A stretch of DNA of 64,000 nucleotides, taken from contig UGGS01000002.1 in assembly GCA_900450595.1 (NCBI GenBank), forward strand, positions 930,001-994,000, given 5' to 3'. The notes under the pieces were generated by a model. The model was given only the letters and a program-made list of their open reading frames with translations. It was not told where the DNA came from and ran no database searches. Both the position numbers and the translations under genes were made by a program. The DNA is from [Flavobacterium] thermophilum. GTDB lineage: Bacteria > Bacillota > Bacilli > Bacillales > Anoxybacillaceae. This document shows, piece after piece, positions 17,651 through 26,038 of the stretch (positions are counted from its first letter, which is position 1; every line of letters starts with the position of its first letter).

Positions 17651-18690
17651 GCTTGCACCGCCTCCTTAAACTGGTTGATGATTGAATCCTCGAACACTTC
17701 TCCCGCCGGCGTCACCGTCCGGTAGCCGAAAATGCTGTTTTGCAACCGGCTGCGGTCACGAATGACAGAGCGGTCCCAAACGATGGTTTGCGAGCAATGA
17801 ACGCGGGCGCCGATTTGGCAGTGGTCACCGATGACCGCATTCGGGCCGATCACAGCCTGCGGTCCGATTTTCACATGGTCGCCGATGAGCACAGGCGGTA
17901 CAAACAAGACGCCCGACCCAATCTCGACATGTTCGCCGACAAATACCCCTGGCTGGATTTCACGGCCTTTCAGCGGAATCGGAAACTCCCGACGCAACGC
18001 ATCCCAGTGAACTTGGCGGTAGCGGGCCGGCGTTCCCATATCACGCCAGTATCCGTCACTGACGATGCCATAGACACCGACATTCCTTTCGATCAGCAGC
18101 GGGAATGTTTCACGCTCGATCGACACTTCCCGCTCCGCCGGGATATAGCGCATCACCTCTGGCTCCAAAATATACATGCCGGCGTTGATCCGGTTCGATG
18201 GCGCTTCTTCGCGGCGCGGCTTTTCGATAAAGCGCAAAATTCGCCCGCTGTCGTCTTGTTCTACGACCCCATAGGAAGAAGGATCGTCAACCTCCGTTAA
18301 GACGATGGTCGCCAAACCGCCATGTTGACGATGGAAATCAAGCAGCGGGATCAATTGCGGCAAATGCACGATGTCGGCGTTAAACACAAGAAAACGTTCA
18401 TTCAGAAAACGTTCGGCATTTTTAATCGCCCCAGCCGTTCCGAGCGGGAACGGTTCGAGCGCGTATGTAATCTTGACGTTCCAGCGCTTCCCATCTTCGA
18501 AATAGCGACGGATCACTTCTGAACAATGATGTGCGGCGATGACAAATTCGTTGACTCCTTGGTCGCGAAGATGAATGATGAGGTGCTCAAGCCATGGCCG
18601 ATTCGCAATCGGGGCCATCGGTTTGGGGATGTTTTCGGTCAATGGACGAAGACGTGTGCCTAATCCTCCTGCCAGCAACAATGCTTTCAT
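17647..18690 (-). CDS. NDP-sugar synthase (mannose/glucose-1-P nucleotidyltransferase type)
   Basis: 347 residues. The N-terminal nucleotidyltransferase domain begins MKALLLAGGLGTRLRPLTE, with the Lys of ENIPKPMAPI, and has the FNADIV metal site. The C-terminal part (about 245-340) is a left-handed beta-helix built from hexapeptides such as IGDHVKIGPQAVIG. This arrangement fits mannose-1-phosphate guanylyltransferase-like proteins. ATG 18690 has GGAGGGATGACGAA upstream; the longer frame back to 18771 has no site. It is the first gene of the operon and would charge the hexose-1-P made by the last gene. Confidence 0.85.
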   Translation of the reverse strand: MKALLLAGGLGTRLRPLTENIPKPMAPIANRPWLEHLIIHLRDQGVNEFVIAAHHCSEVIRRYFEDGKRWNVKITYALEPFPLGTAGAIKNAERFLNERFLVFNADIVHLPQLIPLLDFHRQHGGLATIVLTEVDDPSSYGVVEQDDSGRILRFIEKPRREEAPSNRINAGMYILEPEVMRYIPAEREVSIERETFPLLIERNVGVYGIVSDGYWRDMGTPARYRQVHWDALRREFPIPLKGREIQPGVFVGEHVEIGSGVLFVPPVLIGDHVKIGPQAVIGPNAVIGDHCQIGARVHCSQTIVWDRSVIRDRSRLQNSIFGYRTVTPAGEVFEDSIINQFKEAVQA

Positions 18691-18982
18691 TTCGTCATCC
18701 CTCCATACGATTTTTTTCACAAAACTAGACACGATTCTTGATGGATGAACGAGAAAATGAAAGTGATTCATAGATTGCTAGCACTCGGATGTGATGGTTG
18801 CTAATAATAATATACATAATATTCCTTCTGTTGCGCAAGCGAAATGATTGTCGGATGGTGTCGATGAGGAATGATTGATGCTTGCAAATTTCAAAACTTT
18901 CATTTTCTCGTTCTTCTTTTTCTTTGCGGTATAATGAACATCGTTAATGCTATATATATGTGAGGGAGGAGGAGAATACGCC

Positions 18983-20155
18983 ATGATTTCTTCATCATCT
19001 TTCCGTTACCATGTTGGCATTGCCGGTGCCGGCGCATTCGCTGAATTTTTAGCCGGCGCGCTCGCCCCGCTTCCTTCCTTTCAGCTTGCTGCCGTCGCCG
19101 GCCGAACGGACGCAAAGCGCCAGCGCGTCATCGACGCCTATCGCCGCCGTCAGCCGCAGGCGGGCGACGTGCGCGAATACCGCGAAGCTGAAGAATTGAT
19201 CGTTGACCCGCATGTTGACATCGTCATTCTCACCACCCCACCGCATTTGCACGCCCCGCTTGCCAAGCGGGCGCTTGAGGAAGGAAAACATGTGCTGCTT
19301 GAAAAGCCAGGCGGCCTCACCGCCGAGGCGCTGCGGGCGAACATCCAGCTCGCCGCCCGCCAAAACCGGGCGTTGGCGGTCAATCTCGTCCTTCGCTACC
19401 ACCCGCTCGCAGAAGCCGTCAAGCAACTCATCCACCGCGCGCTTCTTGGCCCAGTGGACTACGCAAGCCTTCACAACGCGGCTCACCGCGTCGCCAAAGG
19501 CCATTGGTTTTGGGACGAGCGGCGAAGCGGCGGCATTTTCATTGAACACGGCGTCCACTTTTTTGAAGTCGGCCGCCACTGGTTCGGTGAAGCCGTCACG
19601 GCACAAGGATTCGCTTTGCGGGAACAGGACGGCACGCAGCCGCGCGTCGGCGCTACGGTGATTCATGAAGGCAACGGACGGCGCATCCCCGTCCATTATT
19701 ACCATGGCTTTACGATGGACCCTGCCGCTTCAGAATCGACGCACTGGGACATTCATACGAAACGCGGCCGCATCGTGCTTGACGGCTGGATTCCGACGCA
19801 GCTGTCCGTCTCCGGCCTCGTCTCAACCGATGAGGCGGCGCATATGGACGCTTTGCTCGATGCCATTCCGAAACAACCGTCCTCCCGCGCCATCGAACAA
19901 GTCAGGCAAGCGGCCAACCGCCTGTTGCCGTCGGTTCCACGGTCAGACGCCCCGCGCATCCCGTACGAGCGCACCGTGGTGCTCTCGGACCGCCACGGGT
20001 GGTACGAAGCGATTGCCCAAACGCGCTTTCTTGACTTTTGCCGCTTGATCGAAAATCCGAATGAACGCGGTCTTGTCACGCTGCAAGACGCCATCGCCGA
20101 CCTCGCTTTGGCCGAAGCGTGCACCGCCGCAGAAACATCATCGTCTGCCCGCTAG
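18983..20155 (+). CDS. Gfo/Idh/MocA family oxidoreductase
   Basis: 390 residues. The Rossmann domain starts with VGIAGAGAFAEFLAG. The family's EKPGGLTAEAL motif (catalytic Lys) follows near residue 110, and GGIFIEHGVHFFEVGRHWFG (conserved HxxD-like region) near 190. These enzymes use NAD(P) to oxidise or reduce sugars, inositols or related cyclitols. ATG 18983 has GGGAGGAGGAG eight bases upstream. It is transcribed away from the sugar operon, with start codons only 292 bases apart, and may act on the same sugar; that link is inference. Confidence 0.85.
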   Translation: MISSSSFRYHVGIAGAGAFAEFLAGALAPLPSFQLAAVAGRTDAKRQRVIDAYRRRQPQAGDVREYREAEELIVDPHVDIVILTTPPHLHAPLAKRALEEGKHVLLEKPGGLTAEALRANIQLAARQNRALAVNLVLRYHPLAEAVKQLIHRALLGPVDYASLHNAAHRVAKGHWFWDERRSGGIFIEHGVHFFEVGRHWFGEAVTAQGFALREQDGTQPRVGATVIHEGNGRRIPVHYYHGFTMDPAASESTHWDIHTKRGRIVLDGWIPTQLSVSGLVSTDEAAHMDALLDAIPKQPSSRAIEQVRQAANRLLPSVPRSDAPRIPYERTVVLSDRHGWYEAIAQTRFLDFCRLIENPNERGLVTLQDAIADLALAEACTAAETSSSAR

Positions 20156-20165
20156 GCAGCGAAAA

Positions 20166-20213
20166 AACAAGCCTGTTGGGGCTGCTGTAAAGGCAGCTGT
20201 CAACAGGCTTGTT
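20166..20213. terminator. Perfect hairpin after the Gfo/Idh gene
   Basis: A 13-bp perfect stem (AACAAGCCTGTTG pairing with CAACAGGCTTGTT) encloses a second small stem. The six-base U-run is on the minus strand side, where no gene ends; on the plus strand the run is weak (GTTGATTTT). Confidence 0.55.
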
Positions 20214-20413
20214 CGCGTTGATTTTCCCGCAATCACGTGTTTTCAATTGACGCCAACTGACATGCGCTTCCCGCTGACTGCGCGTCTTTGCCTTTCACGC
20301 GTTTGAAGCGGGAGTCTTCTTTCAGAACTATGGCAAAGAAGAGACAAATAGTAAAAAAGTGCTATATGTTTTACAAAAAGAAGAAAAATAGTAATTTAAA
20401 TTACCCAAAAAAC

Positions 20414-21055
20414 ATGTTACTATATATTTGCAATATCAACCAGGATGCGCCATTAATTCATAAAAGAGTGAAATCATTAGAAAAACGTTCTGAAGAAATT
20501 GAGAAAATCCTTGATGTAATCAGCACCATCGCCGACCAAACAAACTTGCTGGCACTAAACGCAGCCATTGAAGCCGCTCGAGCCGGCGAGCATGGAAAAG
20601 GATTTGCCGTTGTCGCCGATGAAGTGAGAAAACTTGCCGAGCAGTCGCAATCATCCACGAAACAAATCGAGGAATTGATTGGGAAAATCCAACAAAGCAC
20701 AACAGAAGTGGTCCGATATATGTCCCGTGTGACCGAAAATATTGAAGGTGGCCTTCACATTTCTACGCAAACAGCCCAACGCTTTTTACAAATCGTCCAA
20801 AATATGAAAGAAGTAGCCCCGCAAATCGAGGAAATCTCCGCGATTGCTGAGCAAATCTCAGCCGGCACCCAGCAAGTCACCGCATCCGCCCATCAGTTAG
20901 CGGGTATCGCGCGGGAAAATGCCGCCACATCCGAAGAAGTTGCAGCATCTGCTGAAGAACAGCTCGCTTCTATGGAAGAGATCACATCATCTTCGCAAAT
21001 GCTCGCTAAAATGGCCGAAGATTTGCGGACATCCGTTCAAAGGTTCACATTGTAG
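20414..21055 (+). pseudogene. Chemoreceptor signalling domain, 5'-truncated
   Basis: From about 20456 the frame gives a complete methyl-accepting cytoplasmic tip, including the highly conserved [17 protein letters not shown] and [16 protein letters not shown] blocks where CheA/CheW bind, and a normal C-terminus. The membrane, sensor and HAMP parts are missing. The upstream sequence is AT-rich, low-complexity and unlike any receptor. A soluble receptor cannot be ruled out, since such forms exist in Bacillus, but no good ribosome site precedes the possible starts. A normal terminator follows. Confidence 0.65.
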
Positions 21056-21070
21056 ACCATAGCGCGAATC

Positions 21071-21108
21071 AAAAACGGTTCTTCCTCCGGGAAAAACCGT
21101 TTTTCTTT
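21071..21108 (+). terminator. Intrinsic terminator of the chemoreceptor relic
   Basis: An AAAAACGGTT / AACCGTTTTT stem-loop with a trailing U-run lies 16 bases after the stop. Confidence 0.75.
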
Positions 21109-21152
21109 CAATAGAGTCGACGCCCCATTCCCCGAACCGACATCTTTCTCGG

Positions 21153-21554
21153 CTATGAGCGACTCTTCGCCAACAGCGCCTCAACGGTAGGGAGATCGGC
21201 CGGCGCCCATCTAAGGTCACGAAGCTGGGAGAGCGGCACCCACCGAAGCTCGGCATGCTCCCGCGCCCGCGGCTCCCCATCAGTAAGGCGAGCTTCGTAC
21301 GTCCGCAAATGAACGATGGCGTGTTCATACTCATGAAACACATCAGCCAGCAGCTTGCCGACCGAAACGGTGCAGCCAAGTTCCTCACGAACTTCCCGAA
21401 CTAAAGCCGCTTCTGGGCTTTCCCCTTCTTCCACTTTGCCTCCAGGGAACTCCCAAACGTTCGGCAGCGACATATTTGACCCTCGCAATGCGCATAAAAC
21501 ATCTCCCTGTTCATTGCAGATGACTGCCCCAACGACGTGGATAACCCGTTTCAT
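21153..21554 (-). CDS. MutT-like Nudix hydrolase
   Basis: 133 residues. The Nudix box is complete: GGKVEEGESPEAALVREVRE continuing into ELGC, with the metal-binding RE..EE residues. The size and the VWEFPGGK lead-in fit (8-oxo)dGTP diphosphatases that clean the nucleotide pool. ATG 21554 has AAGGCGG seven bases upstream; the longer frame to 21614 has no site. It is a single gene, divergent from the spo0M region. Confidence 0.85.
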   Translation of the reverse strand: MKRVIHVVGAVICNEQGDVLCALRGSNMSLPNVWEFPGGKVEEGESPEAALVREVREELGCTVSVGKLLADVFHEYEHAIVHLRTYEARLTDGEPRAREHAELRWVPLSQLRDLRWAPADLPTVEALLAKSRS

Positions 21555-21686
21555 TGCTGATCCGCCTTTCTCATCCATATGCGCTATTTTAGCAAAAACC
21601 GTCTTGTTTTCCAAAATAGTGGAACTCCCTTAGGCATTATGTTACCCTTAACAATGGATAAACAGAAGAAGGAAGGGATAGCGGAT

Positions 21687-21810
21687 GATGAATTGATCAG
21701 CCTTGGTGTCGTGGGCGGCCACATATCAGAAAACTTAATCGACAGCGGTTATGTTCTCATCGTCTATAACCGGATAAAAAATGGAACCTTTTTACTAGAC
21801 GCTGCGTATT
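21687..21810 (+). pseudogene. Relic of a 3-hydroxyisobutyrate/6-phosphogluconate dehydrogenase-type gene
   Basis: In frame with spo0M, about 40 residues keep the N-terminal Rossmann pattern of this family: ISLGVVGGHISENLIDSGYV, then LIVYNR. The glycine-rich loop is degraded and the rest of the enzyme is missing. The frame has no stop before spo0M, so a weak fusion is formally possible, but spo0M has its own ribosome site. Confidence 0.45.
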
Positions 21811-21851
21811 CCCGGATGAGGAAGAAACTAATCAACAAGGGGGAGAATCGA

Positions 21852-22613
21852 TTGTTCAAAAAACTGCTAAGCTCCATCGGCATCGGGTCCGCTACGGTCG
21901 ATACGAAACTTTCCAAAGCGCAATACGCCCAAGGGGAAACGGTCGAAGGAGTCGTCGAGGTTCGCGGCGGCAGCGTCGAACAGCGCATTGATGAAATTTA
22001 TCTAGCCTTAGTAACGACGTATATTCGCGAAATCGATGATAAGAAAGTCGAAGAAAAAGCCGTGCTCGCCCGATACAAAGTGTCTGACTCGATGACAATC
22101 GGGCCGAATGAAACAAAAACGATCCCGTTCCAATTCGCCTTGCCATACGACGTACCGGTCACGCTCGGCTCTTCCAAAGTGTGGCTGCAAACCGGCCTTG
22201 ACATTAAAATGGCGCTTGATCCGCAAGACCGGGACTACCTCACCATCGAACCGCACCCGCTCGTCGCCGCGTTTCTCGAGGCAGCCCGCCAATTAGGATT
22301 CCGCCTCCGTGATGTGCAATGCGAACAAGCACCGCGCTATTGGCAACGGCGGTTGCCGTTTGTCCAAGAGTTTGAATTCAAGCCGGCAAGTGGACCGTTC
22401 AAAGGCTGTCTTGATGAATTGGAAGCGATCTTCTTTTTGTCTGAAAACAGCGTAGAAGTCTTGCTGGAAATCGACCGCAAGGCACGTGGACTTTCTGGGT
22501 TGTTCGCAGAGGCGCTCGATATGGACGAGACGTTTGTCCGGTTCACATACGGCACAGGCGACATCCCGGCATTGCCGCAATTACTGGCAGATGCGATCCA
22601 GAAGTACAGTTAG
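21852..22613 (+). CDS. spo0M: Sporulation-control protein Spo0M
   Basis: 253 residues, the usual length for Spo0M, an arrestin-like cytosolic protein that affects sporulation initiation and cell division in Bacillus. It starts LFKKLLSSIGIGSATVDT and keeps the SKAQYAQGETVEGVVEVRGG strand region and the ETKTIPFQFALPYDVPVT core; the C-terminal third is variable. TTG 21852 is chosen because AAGGGGG lies eight bases upstream, although the open frame continues back to 21579 through a dehydrogenase relic. Confidence 0.88.
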   Translation: MFKKLLSSIGIGSATVDTKLSKAQYAQGETVEGVVEVRGGSVEQRIDEIYLALVTTYIREIDDKKVEEKAVLARYKVSDSMTIGPNETKTIPFQFALPYDVPVTLGSSKVWLQTGLDIKMALDPQDRDYLTIEPHPLVAAFLEAARQLGFRLRDVQCEQAPRYWQRRLPFVQEFEFKPASGPFKGCLDELEAIFFLSENSVEVLLEIDRKARGLSGLFAEALDMDETFVRFTYGTGDIPALPQLLADAIQKYS

Positions 22614-22745
22614 ACGGAAAAAACGAAAAGGGCCGTCCGCCATCTTTTTCCTTCCGCTTCTGAAGTTTGTAGGTGGGGCATAGGTTGCACATCTATCCCT
22701 GTAAATGATTTCTATTTGTTTCAAAAAAGGATGGCAAAAGCAATA

Positions 22746-22778
22746 AATCCCGTTTCTCCCTATCCGAGAAACGGGATT
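22746..22778 (-). terminator. Terminator after the TrmA-family gene
   Basis: A 13-bp stem AATCCCGTTTCTC / GAGAAACGGGATT lies seven bases after the minus-strand stop. Its U-run is short (TTTATTGCTTTT). Confidence 0.7.
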
Positions 22779-22785
22779 CCTTCCA

Positions 22786-24174
22786 TCATGATCCCCGAAC
22801 AAGCAACGCACAGCACTCGACATGGGCCGTATGCGGAAACATGTCCACCGGCTGGACGGTTTTCAATGTATAGCCGAACGAGACTAGCTCCGTAATGTCT
22901 GACGCAAACGTCTCCGGATTGCACGAGACATACACAACCCGCTCCGGCCGCGCCCGGCCGATTTTGCGCATCACCTTCCCGCCCGCCCCCGAACGTGGAG
23001 GATCCAAAAGCAGCAGCTCCGGCCGCCCGAACTGTTCCAACACTTCATCAATCCCGCGTCTTGCATCCCGAGCCAAAAAGTACGTATTATCAATGCCGTT
23101 GTCTTTCGCGTTTCGTTTCGCCGACTCGATCGACGTTTCCACAATTTCAATGCCCGCCAACGCCTTCACCCGCTTGGCGAACGGCAAGGAAAACGTGCCG
23201 ACTCCGCAGAAGAGATCGATCATTTTCTCATGGGGCTTGGGCTCGCCCATCTCCAACGCCAGTTCAACCAATTTGGCCGCCTGCACCGGGTTCGTTTGGA
23301 AAAACGTATCAAACCAAAGACGGTAGCGGAACCCGCACAATTCATCGTAAATGAAATCCCGTCCGGCCAGCACGTGCGTTCGTTCCGCCTGGGTGCGGTC
23401 GGCCCACGCCCGATTCTCCAGCCAAAGCAAACTTTTCACGTCCGGGAGCGCCTTCGTGATCCGCTCCGTCAAATCGGCCGCCGCTTCTTTCAACTCCCCT
23501 TCCGGCGCCTCGGTCGCAAAGAGCGCCACCATCACCTCTCCTGTCGCAAACGACTCGCGCACCATGACGTGGCGAAGCAGCCCTTCGTGGGTATCTTTGT
23601 GATAACCAGGCAGCTGGTGATCGCGCGCCCAACGCGCCACCTCCATGGCAGCTTTAACGATCCGTTCACCGGCAATGAGGCATGTCTCCAACGAAATGAC
23701 TTGCCGGAAGTTCCCTCGCTCGTGCAGTCCAAGCAACCCTTCCGGAGAAAACGTAAACTCCATTTTATTGCGGTAATGCCACGGATGTTCCATGCCAATC
23801 GTATCGCGGACAACGCCAGGGTCAAATCCGTGCTCTTTCAAGAGCGTCTTGACATGCTCCGTTTTATGGCGCAGCTGCCCTTCATAGCGCCAGTGCTGCC
23901 AGACACAGCCGCCGCAGCGGTCAAAGTGCGGACACGGCGGATCGAGCCGCTCTGGATGCCGCTCGATCACTTCTTCCACTCGGGCATGGGCCCTCCGGCG
24001 TTTCGGCCAATCGATCAAAACCCGCACCTTTTCACCAGGAAGCGTGGACGGAACAGTGAGTTTGAGCTTTTTTCTCCTCCCTTCTTCTTCCTGCCAAACG
24101 ACGGCTTGTCCAATTCCTTTTTTATCCAACTGATGAATGTCCGTAATGAACGATTGTTTTCCGCTGTCTGTCAA
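22786..24174 (-). CDS. TrmA-family 23S rRNA/tRNA (uracil-C5) methyltransferase
   Basis: 462 residues. A TRAM RNA-binding domain is followed by the 4Fe-4S cysteines CPHFDRCGGC, then a SAM-binding methyltransferase domain with DLFCGVGTFSLPFA. The catalytic Cys is in VYVSCNPETFASD, and the base Glu is in the C-terminal HTAHVEC motif. The protein methylates C5 of uridine in RNA. A paralogue lies at 43324-44697. That one is the better RlmD (YefA) match by its dgkB neighbour, so this copy resembles the second Bacillus enzyme (YfjO-like), whose target is less certain. TTG 24174 has AAGGAGG seven bases upstream. Confidence 0.85.
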   Translation of the reverse strand: MTDSGKQSFITDIHQLDKKGIGQAVVWQEEEGRRKKLKLTVPSTLPGEKVRVLIDWPKRRRAHARVEEVIERHPERLDPPCPHFDRCGGCVWQHWRYEGQLRHKTEHVKTLLKEHGFDPGVVRDTIGMEHPWHYRNKMEFTFSPEGLLGLHERGNFRQVISLETCLIAGERIVKAAMEVARWARDHQLPGYHKDTHEGLLRHVMVRESFATGEVMVALFATEAPEGELKEAAADLTERITKALPDVKSLLWLENRAWADRTQAERTHVLAGRDFIYDELCGFRYRLWFDTFFQTNPVQAAKLVELALEMGEPKPHEKMIDLFCGVGTFSLPFAKRVKALAGIEIVETSIESAKRNAKDNGIDNTYFLARDARRGIDEVLEQFGRPELLLLDPPRSGAGGKVMRKIGRARPERVVYVSCNPETFASDITELVSFGYTLKTVQPVDMFPHTAHVECCALLVRGS

Positions 24175-24358
24175 TGGCTTTCCTCCTTCCGAGATGAACG
24201 ATGTTGTCACCCTTTATGTATTGTACACGATCAGCGGGCGAATCCAAAGCACCTTTCCGTCACGGCGTCAGCCCCTCTTCTCTCCGGCGCGGCCTTTGGC
24301 GGGGATTTATCCCTTTCCGACCGGAAGCACGATTGATCCAAAACTGCCAGCACCAAAG

Positions 24359-24396
24359 TTGACTTTTCCTGAAGATATAACTATAATGGTTACAAC
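24359..24396 (+). promoter_or_regulatory. Promoter of the rrf2 gene with an overlapping operator
   Basis: TTGACT (24359-24364) and TATAAT (24382-24387) are 17 bases apart, a near-consensus sigma-A promoter. The -10 box sits inside an operator half-matching the one before the next gene: read on the minus strand it is GTTGTAACCA-N5-GTTATA. This suggests autorepression. The transcription start would lie near 24394, leaving a very short leader. Confidence 0.7.
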
Positions 24397-24409
24397 GGTG
24401 GTGTTTTAC

Positions 24410-24826
24410 GTGAAACAAATTAGCACACGATTTTCGATGGCCGTGCACATCCTTTGCTTGCTTGCGACCAGCCCGGCCGATTGCACCGGAGATTTCATCG
24501 CGCAGAGCGTCAATACAAACCCTGTCATCATCCGTCGAATTATGGGCATGTTAAAAAAAGCGGGGTTGGTTGACGTCCGCCCCGGAGTCGGCGGCGCTTC
24601 GCTACGCAAACCTCCCGACCAAATCACGCTGTTAGACGTGTATCGGGCCGTCCGTGTCGTGGAAACGGATCAACTGTTTCGCATCCATGAACATCCGAAC
24701 ATTCAGTGCCCGGTCGGGCGGAATATCGAGGCGGTTCTGCAAGCCGAACTGAAAGCGGCGCAGGCGGCCATGGAAGAGCGGCTTTCGCAAACGACGATCA
24801 GCCGGCTGATCGCTCAATTTCAATAA
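24410..24826 (+). CDS. Rrf2-family transcription regulator
   Basis: 138 residues with the Rrf2 winged helix: KQISTRFSMAVHILCLLA, then the recognition region NTNPVIIRRIMGMLKKAGLV and the wing GVGGASL. It lacks the three-Cys Fe-S cluster of IscR. It has one Cys in IQCPVG (about residue 99) plus two near the N-terminus, so it more likely senses thiols or electrophiles, like YwnA-type members. GTG 24410 is chosen because the promoter lies too close to permit the ATG at 24386. It is followed by a terminator and by an oxidoreductase gene sharing its operator. Confidence 0.85.
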   Translation: MKQISTRFSMAVHILCLLATSPADCTGDFIAQSVNTNPVIIRRIMGMLKKAGLVDVRPGVGGASLRKPPDQITLLDVYRAVRVVETDQLFRIHEHPNIQCPVGRNIEAVLQAELKAAQAAMEERLSQTTISRLIAQFQ

Positions 24827-24828
24827 TA

Positions 24829-24856
24829 AAAGCTCTTAACAGGGCTTTTATTTATA
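24829..24856 (+). terminator. Terminator of the rrf2 gene
   Basis: An AAAAGC / GCTTTT stem with a loop of about ten bases, then TTATTTAT. It lies directly after the stop and before the second operator. Confidence 0.6.
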
Positions 24857-24861
24857 CATCG

Positions 24862-24884
24862 GTTGTAACCAAACTGGTTATAAC
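24862..24884 (+). promoter_or_regulatory. Rrf2-type operator before the NmrA-like gene
   Basis: The 23-bp imperfect palindrome GTTGTAACCA AAC TGGTTATAAC matches the site over the rrf2 promoter in both half sites, differing mainly in the five-base centre. It lies 25 bases before the start codon. Confidence 0.7.
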
Positions 24885-24909
24885 AAAACAAATGAGGAGG
24901 TCTAGGCGT

Positions 24910-25785
24910 ATGAACATATTAGTCACCGGGGCAACCGGAAAATTAGGAACGAAAGTCGTCGAAACGCTGTTGAAATCCGTGCCGGCTCACCAGCTGGCCG
25001 TCAGCGTCCGCCAGCCGGAAAAAGCCGAACATCTTCGGGCCCGCGGAGTCGACGTTCGCCATGGCGATTTTGACCGCCCCGAAACGTTGGAGACAGCCTT
25101 TCAAGGAATTGACCGGCTGTTGATCATCTCCACCGACGGAGACAACGAAACAAGAATCCGCCAGCACACAAATGCCGTCAACGCCGCCCAACGCGCCCAA
25201 GTCGGATTCATTGTGTACACAAGCCTGGCGAATGCGAATGAAAGCCGGCTCGCCTTGGCCGAAGTGCATCGGGTGACGGAAGAAGCCATCGCAAACACCG
25301 GCATTCCGTACTCCTTTTTGCGCAACAACTGGTATTTGGAAAACGAAATCGGAACCGTTCAAGCCGTCCTCGCCGGGGCGCCTTGGGTGACATCAGCCGG
25401 GACAGGCAAAGTCGGCTGGGCCCTTCGCCAAGACTACGCCGAAGCCGCCGCTGCCGTCCTCGCCGGAGATGGCCATGAAAACACAATTTACGAACTTTCC
25501 GGCCCCCTCATGACCCAAGAAGAACTCGCCGCCGCCCTCGGCGCCGTCTTAGGCAAAGACGTGCCGGTGCAACAAGTCGACGATGCTGCCTATGCTGATA
25601 TCATGAAAAAGGCTGGTTTGCCCGATCCGCTCGTGTCGTTTCTCGTGGACATTCAACGCGGCATCCGCGAAGGCTCCTTAGAAATCGAAAGCAACGACTT
25701 TGAAAAACTGCTCGGCAGACCGGTGACGCCGATTCACGACGCGCTGGCCCAACTTGTTCGTGACCTAAAGGGAACAACCCATTAA
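24910..25785 (+). CDS. NmrA-like NAD(P)-binding oxidoreductase (quinone reductase QorB type)
   Basis: 291 residues, an atypical short-chain dehydrogenase. The Rossmann start is MNILVTGATGKLGTKVVETL with a GxxGxxG loop. HGDFDRPETLETAFQGIDRL and YTSLANA are typical of NmrA/QorB proteins, and the usual YxxxK pair is absent. Bacterial relatives reduce quinones or act as redox sensors. ATG 24910 has GAGGAGG upstream. The adjacent Rrf2 regulator and shared operator imply induction under thiol, quinone or electrophile stress. Confidence 0.82.
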   Translation: MNILVTGATGKLGTKVVETLLKSVPAHQLAVSVRQPEKAEHLRARGVDVRHGDFDRPETLETAFQGIDRLLIISTDGDNETRIRQHTNAVNAAQRAQVGFIVYTSLANANESRLALAEVHRVTEEAIANTGIPYSFLRNNWYLENEIGTVQAVLAGAPWVTSAGTGKVGWALRQDYAEAAAAVLAGDGHENTIYELSGPLMTQEELAAALGAVLGKDVPVQQVDDAAYADIMKKAGLPDPLVSFLVDIQRGIREGSLEIESNDFEKLLGRPVTPIHDALAQLVRDLKGTTH

Positions 25786-25792
25786 TTTCCAC

Positions 25793-25820
25793 AAAAACCG
25801 GCCCTGCGGCCGGTTTTTTT
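25793..25820 (+). terminator. Terminator of the NmrA-like gene
   Basis: AAAACCGGCC CTGC GGCCGGTTTTTTT: a perfect stem with a seven-base U-run. Confidence 0.9.
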
Positions 25821-25989
25821 ACGAAACAAACTTCCTCCCCCTCTCCCCTTTTCCATCTTCCCGACCGCCATCCCCGTCAGCTCATCAACCGTTTCGTCAT
25901 CATCTCCTGTTTCCAACCTTTTTTCAATATCTGCTTTGCCTAACAGGATTCCAAAGCGGCCATTCCCAGGATGCCGGACGCACAAAAAC

Positions 25990-26014
25990 GGTGTCCCGAA
26001 CGCAGCGGGACACC
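25990..26014 (-). terminator. Terminator of the symporter gene
   Basis: GGTGTCCCG / CGGGACACC stem followed on the minus strand by GTTTTTGTG, 24 bases after the stop. The stretch 25821-25989 between the two terminators holds no gene I can support. Confidence 0.8.
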
Positions 26015-26038
26015 TCCAACTCTACAACGTATGATGGC

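Noticed and set aside
24137..24409. An N-terminal extension of the Rrf2 regulator
   Set aside because: A near-consensus promoter and operator lie inside the extension, so translation must start after about 24394.
25782..25985. A 67-codon minus-strand frame between two terminators
   Set aside because: It starts without a ribosome site, overlaps the NmrA-gene terminator and has no recognisable family.
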